Shown here: positions 58,666 to 64,000 of the stretch, piece by piece
Layout: each line of letters starts with the position of its first letter
Numbering within the stretch: the first letter of the stretch is position 1
NCBI GenBank assembly: GCA_964017155.1
Contig: OZ024855.1
Location: 3,206,190 to 3,270,189, forward strand
Direction: 5' to 3'
Length of the DNA stretch: 64,000 nucleotides
Source: Oasisia sp. SBJ-2009
Lineage: Eukaryota > Annelida > Polychaeta > Sabellida > Siboglinidae
The notes under the pieces: generated by a model
Told to the model about the DNA's origin: nothing
The model's input: only the letters and a program-made list of their open reading frames with translations
Database searches by the model: none
Translations under genes and position numbers: made by a program

Positions 58666-60591
58666 AACTATCACACATAATAACTGGTTCAGGAAAAAGT
58701 CATCATGCCTTTAGAATCTTAGGCAACTGAAGACATCACAAACAATTAAAGTGACGAATAGTAGGAACAGTTACAAGAAAATGTTTGTCAAACATTTTAT
58801 AAGGAGATTGTCTTTTCCGTTAGTTATATATTACACAAATAGTAGGACGTTCACCGAGTCTTAGTATGGCCATATTGTTCCCGTATCATAGACTTGTATA
58901 TAGGACATCAATATGCAAGTCAAGATGGATTAATAATTGCAGTTTCGCATGTTAACGTGTTTAATGTGCCGTATGATAATTATAATATAACATAATATTT
59001 ATATTCGAGGTTTAATGCCATTTTACCTAATAAATAACTTATGTCGATATGGATGTATCAATTTAAATGTCTGACAAGTTGACAACAAAATTTCATAAGA
59101 AAACGCTTGTCAGGGTTTATTTAGCAGTATTTCATGAAACTAGTAATAAACGTGCCATTACACAAGAAACCATGCTCTTAAAAGAATCACACGCCTGCAG
59201 AACGGGGATACTACGACTAAGACTGTTTTGTTTGACATTGTCCTGTATGACCATTTTTGAACACAAAGTATGAAAAATAACAGAGATGTATTGCAGAGTA
59301 AGCCTCTTTATTCTGTATTTTATAAGCACAACACTGTTCAAAGTCATGAAAAGCAGCACTATTACAATAGCATTCAGATAAGTGAAAAGCAAACCATTTT
59401 ACAGGATACCTCAATACATATAATATACTCAAACAACCAACTTTATATGGTGACGGTAATCATAACAAAATATGTCGGCCTTACAGTGTAACTTTCTTTA
59501 ACATTTAGTCGCCTTCCGTAAGTCACTGCACACACGGGAATTGTTGTCTTCCTGTACCGTTACAAAATTACAACATGCTAAAATAGTAAAAGAATAGGCA
59601 ATGTCCGTAACATACAATTGCCACTCTGTATGCTATCGACATCGCTGAACACTGGGTAATTGTCAAATCTGTGTGAAATGCATTGGTTCGTCGTCTCAGA
59701 AATAGAACACCTTTTACACCTCGAACATAACAAATGTGTACGAGTTTGGGGCACTCGTACACTATTTTTCTATGACATATGATATTTCATACCCTTGTAA
59801 AACTTGGCATAATACCAATGTGCGTCTTAGACATACTTTATGCACGTAACCAGGACACAAATTAAAATGTGCTCACAATCCTCGGTGGAAACAATTGGGA
59901 ACATTCTCAAAATTGCTTGGCGTCCCAAGATTAAGAGGCACTGTATTTGCCTAACAAGATTGGTACTAGTAGCGGCAATTGGTTGCAATATGCAGTTGTT
60001 AGATACTCTAACACAAAGCCATATGTAGATCGACATCTCGCCATAATGTTATTATAATAATTCTGCCACCTTTTCGTACGGAGGTTTTATCAAACCATCA
60101 CAATAGCTGGAATAATTGTAAACCAACCCAACGAAAATAGCATATCGTCTTGGAACGTCTTGAACGTCTTAAATCCAGAGTTTAAATAATCAACTGCACT
60201 ACTTAAATACCACAACCCATTGTACTTTACGTTTCAGTCGTTAGCTACGACGTCATAGCGCTACATCAACGACTACTCATAATGATTAAACCGAAACCAA
60301 CACCTTGCTGTATGTCAGTTCTACCCAAAAGCACCACAAAACCACTATCTGATATTGTTGAAAACCATCCCCACATTATGTTAATAGTCAATGTCAGTAA
60401 GTTCAGCAATTGCCGACAACACCGCAGTTGGGTGTGGTCGTTTCTTCTTCCGTTGTGCCGCAGTCGCTGACGACGTTCCATCGTAATCTGCAATTACAGA
60501 GCCGAAACAACTGCCATAAAACATAGTCGTTCTCATTCACTTTAGTTTATTAACTTGAAGTTTCATTTATCCGGTATAAAACACCGCATAT

Positions 60592-60597
<6 letters not shown>
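58666..60597. other. duplicated AT-rich block, no gene recognised
   Basis: Collinear with 13632-15555. Confidence 0.5.

Positions 60598-60666
<69 letters not shown>
60598..60666. repeat. (TA)n microsatellite
   Basis: Pure ta run, longer than its copy-A equivalent. Confidence 0.9.
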
Positions 60667-60671
<5 letters not shown>

Positions 60672-61140
60672 CAGTTTTCTGCGCATTTGATTTGTTATGC
60701 TTCTTGGGTACACGGATAGTTATATATTTCCGTGGCGGGGACACAGTGTGAGAGTATAGCAAGGCCTGGAATATGGTAGTGAAAATTATTCTCAACTGAT
60801 CCGCACACGTCTTTTACACTTTGGTTTTCACTCCATGAGGACCTGATGTTTCTGGAGAAAGGTTAAATAAACTCATTCTCATGAAGTTCAACGTGGTCTG
60901 GTACACCAGTTTGTCACAGAGCTGTACATTCACCACTAAAATCATTCACATCGAATGCATGAAAAACGGCAAAGTTCATGTGCTGCAGAAACAGAGTCAT
61001 TAGTATGGTACACCAGGTTGGATAACTTCTGGGGTCAATAGTTTAAAAAGGCTCTATGAGGAATGTCTTATTTAGCTATCAGGTATATCAGAGAAAAGAT
61101 ATGTATGCACCGTACCTTCTAGTGCGGCAGCCGTGTGAGG

Positions 61141-61296
61141 TTATTCACACCGAGGAATGTTGCAGTATTCCCAGGGCACGTCTGGGTCGGTCGTGTAGCA
61201 CCAGGGCGCTGAGCGGACGCACTCACTCGGGGTGTTGACGACGTTGTTGCTGCAGTAGTTTGCTCTGCGTGCTGCGGCGCAGTCGTGTTTATGAGG
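61141..61296 (-). CDS. terminal kringle exon, LRR-kringle copy B (partial gene)
   Basis: A 156-nt exon after ttacag, encoding PHKHDCAAARRANYCSNN through PWCYTTDPDVPWEYCNIPRC and E, then taa at 61143-61141. It differs from copy A at only a few residues (ARR for GGR, D for N). All cysteines, including the two extra ones, are kept, so this copy may be functional. The upstream LRR exon would lie beyond 64000. Confidence 0.85.
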   Translation of the reverse strand, partial: PHKHDCAAARRANYCSNNVVNTPSECVRSAPWCYTTDPDVPWEYCNIPRCE

Positions 61297-61829
61297 CTGT
61301 AAGGAAAGAGCCGAATAGTTGTTCACAAAGTACAGCAGTCTGCCGTATGGCCGTCTGAATTTTCCATTACGTTATTTTGAAGTATTAAAACAAGAAATAG
61401 TTTAATACTGTAACTTATTTTTAAGACGTTGTTGCCGTTGTCAGAATCACATATACACTTATTTAGATGTTAAATATCCAACGATATCTAAATCTTGATA
61501 AAGGCAAAATTATCAGCACGAAATACGCAAAGAAGAATTAAGCTGACCAACGAAATTACAGGATTTAACAAGATTACCACTTAGAGAATCAACTCTAGAA
61601 GGCAGGTTCACAAGCAAGCTCTTTGGCTTATCGAGAGTCCCAACTACCTACCTACGAGTATCCCTCCCTTCTGATGTATATGTCAATTATATGTTTAGGC
61701 ATATTTGTACTACTAGCACCTACACAATAAGCTGTTCCATTCATTTATTGTTCCATTTATTTACTCTTCCATTCATTTACTGTTCTGTGTGAAAATGAGA
61801 CTTCCCATATCTAGTCTACACTGCTTCTT

Positions 61830-62640
61830 TGTTAATGTAGCTTCATGTCCTCTAGTCCTTCTCTCTTCCTTAACCGAGAAATAATATTTCTGTCAATATT
61901 TACATACCCATTCAATAGTTTAAACACTTCTGTCTGATCTCCTCTCAATATCCTGGTCTCTAGTGTTTCTAAATCACATTCTCTTAGACGCATTTCATAT
62001 CTAATATCCCTGATTTTTGTATCATTTTGGTTGCTCTCCTTTGTACTATTTCTATCATATAAATAACCTACTTGTAATATGGTTTCCATGCGTGTACACT
62101 ATTCTAAATAAGGCCTAATTACTGATTAGTAGCTTAAGTAGTAATCTTTGATTAGGCATTTTGTCCGAGGCTTTTTAAAATCTAAGTAGATTATATCTAC
62201 TGGGGATACATTCCAAAAAACATAACATACTTGTTAAGCATGGCCTTGCTTTTAGAAAGCCATGCTGAGATGGGTATAGTAAGTTGTGTTTAACAAGAAA
62301 ATCAATCAAATCATCTTTAATTAGACTTTCTAATAGTTTGCAAAATCACCGATATTAAACTCACTGGCCTATTATTACCTAATTAATTGATCGAAACGTT
62401 TTAAAATAATGAAATGATGTTTGCTTCAATCCATTCTAACTGAAATATTCCCTCCTCTAATGACACATTGAACACTGTTGCAAGTGGAATGCTAATTTGC
62501 TCTACAATTTCCAATAGTCATATGGAAGGAATCTCACCCACTCCAGGTTGTTAATTATCGTTCATATTCCTTACTTTCTTAGCTACCATTATTAAGGTTG
62601 CAATTAGTTGTTCTAAATAGTCTGATTCTCTCCCCACGGA
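61830..62640 (-). pseudogene. CR1-like LINE remnant in intron of copy B
   Basis: The same internally deleted relic as at 16745-17650 (for example TRILRGDQTEVFKLLNGY). Its presence in both copies dates it before the duplication. Confidence 0.75.
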
Positions 62641-62903
62641 CTTAACCTCTGGTGCTGACAATGAACGAATATTTCTCTGATAAACACCGAACTAAAGTAC
62701 TCATTTAGGTTTTCTGCCATTAAGAATCTCTCTGTTATTATGTTTCCAAAAGATAGCAAACTATTTAACAGAAACAGTGGGTGCTATTGAATGAACATCA
62801 TTGATATATCAAACACACTTGGCGCACGCATTACAACATTTTAGTAGCATGTTTGACAAGAAACATTGTACAAATTATTCGTTAAGCTTGACAAGTAGGC
62901 TAC

Positions 62904-63007
62904 CGTTTGTGAATTCCAGTTTTGACACATCCGACCTGACTTGGTCGAGTGGGCAAGACCGCGATAGTCGCCACCCTCAGCAGTTAGCAGACACTCCGTT
63001 TGGGTAC
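62904..63007 (-). CDS. first kringle exon, LRR-kringle copy B (partial gene)
   Basis: A 104-nt exon with acceptor ttatag and donor ACG|gtagcc, the same phases as copy A. It encodes TECLLTAEGGDYRGLAHSTK, then SGRMCQNWNSQT. The kringle signature and the CQ.W cysteine are intact. Confidence 0.85.
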
Positions 63008-63083
63008 CTATAACATAGATAAATATACACGCCACTGTCACCTTTAAAACATTCCGTACAGTCGTAATTGAACTAGTTACTTA

Positions 63084-63560
63084 ATGGAACTTCAAAAACT
63101 ACAAGAACTAGACGACATCGAAACCATCCCAGACATGATCCAACAAAGCGCGTCAAGAGTAGCTAAGGTAATCACTAAACCACTGAAAGTCAGGATATCG
63201 TCACCAACACGAGCCCTGATGACGAAACGACGAGAAATATTGGAAAACTGCCAAGATAAACAACGAATAGAGTAAGCAGAAATATCAAATCGAAAACAAG
63301 AGAGGCCGGGAAATGAAACCAAGAGATCACAGGAGGAATGATCATGGCATCAAAAAGTCTGAAGAAAGTCCGAAGAACGCAGAAGCTAGGCCAAGACAAA
63401 CATATCACACTCCTGGAAAAGCAGGGTAGAGAAATCCATGATCTAGACAAGATCATAGAACGAACACAGGAATTCTACACCGAGCTATAACAAGCTCGCA
63501 GCCGCACAAACAATGGTGAAATATTCTGGGTAAGATAAAAAAAAAACAGAAGTGATTGAG
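63084..63560 (+). pseudogene. RTE-like LINE linker fragment, copy B
   Basis: Duplicate of 18010-18500 with its own extra small indels. Not functional. Confidence 0.6.
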
Positions 63561-64000
63561 GTGTAAGAAGCAACATGCTGAGGCCTTCGCCCATCCACGG
63601 GAAGCTATGGCTGTACAATGATGGTGATGGTATAAATTACATGCAAACTAACTGTGACGTATTAGTTGTGCTATACCAAAGTGACAGAAGCTTATGTTGC
63701 ACACATTCATAATACTAAAAAGCAAAACAGACGCCGCACATCTGTTCGTTCGACCGGTGGATGGGTATTAAAAATAATAATTAAGTTCACAAATTACTGA
63801 TTACAGATTGTTTAGTCTGTTTTACCCGGTGTAATGACAATTCTATTTTTTTCATTTGACGATTAAAAAAGGACAAGTGTGCATTTTAAAATTAAACTGG
63901 TTGTGCATACTAGTTAAACTATTAACACGTTACACGTCATATTTTTCATATAAAAGAACCAAATTGGCGTTGGGCAAACGAATTGATTGGGCAACTTCTG
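63561..64000. other. intron of copy B, continues duplication to window edge
   Basis: Matches 18490-18928, including the aactaactgtgacgtattag segment. Nothing coding. Confidence 0.6.

Larger units (their letters stand above)
55878..64000. repeat. segmental duplication, copy B (partner 10024-18928)
   Basis: Collinear with copy A and in the same orientation, running off the right edge. It lacks the RTE-like LINE of copy A and instead has about 170 bp of different sequence at 56084-56256. It also has about 70 bp at 57255-57345 that copy A lacks. Confidence 0.9.

Overview
This is metazoan nuclear DNA. It has spliced genes, non-LTR retrotransposons (LINEs) of several clades, SINEs and very abundant microsatellites. 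The mix of L2/CR1-, RTE- and Jockey-type LINEs, tRNA-derived SINEs, long di-, tetra- and hexanucleotide arrays and a secreted LRR-plus-kringle gene family suggests a marine invertebrate, such as a mollusc or another lophotrochozoan, or a cephalochordate. The sequence alone does not settle the species. No rRNA, CRISPR array, operon or bacterial feature is present.

The main finding is a small family of secreted leucine-rich-repeat proteins with a C-terminal kringle domain. Copy A (minus strand, 22962 to 16068) can be assembled as three exons with matching splice phases. Exon 1 carries a signal peptide, LRRNT, 18 LRRs and LRRCT; a 104-nt exon carries the first part of the kringle; a 156-nt exon carries the rest and the stop. 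Copy C (plus strand, 40216 to 47070) has the same layout but is dead: the ATG is lost, a 3 kb CR1-like LINE sits in exon 1, and there are a stop, a frameshift and missing cysteines. Copy B shows its two intact kringle exons (63007-62904 and 61296-61141, minus strand); its LRR exon should lie beyond the right edge.

Copies A and B sit in a direct segmental duplication (about 10024-18928 and 55878-64000, still running at the window end). It includes shared intronic LINE remnants, a conserved 105-bp hairpin and microsatellite loci that have diverged to different repeat units. Copy C lies between them in the opposite orientation.

Layout: 1-10 kb holds a TG array, a pogo-like transposase remnant, an L2-like LINE, a 29-bp then 34-bp minisatellite, and a GGAT array. 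10-19 kb is duplication copy A with a later RTE-like LINE insertion. 16-23 kb is LRR-kringle gene A. 23.8-26.9 kb is a nearly intact full-length RTE-like LINE with target-site duplications and a paralogous empty site at 33.6 kb. 27.5-28.3 kb is a 21-bp minisatellite. 30.9-32.9 kb is a Jockey-group LINE. 33-40 kb is mostly repeats (SINE, direct duplications, a hAT-like non-autonomous element). 40-47 kb is pseudogene C with large CTGT and CTCACT arrays inside its intron. 47.3-48.3 kb is a 145-bp satellite-like array. 50-55.5 kb holds an L2-group LINE and tandem duplications. 55.9-64 kb is duplication copy B.

No other protein-coding gene is convincing. Many long open frames here come from simple repeats or are antisense shadows of LINEs.
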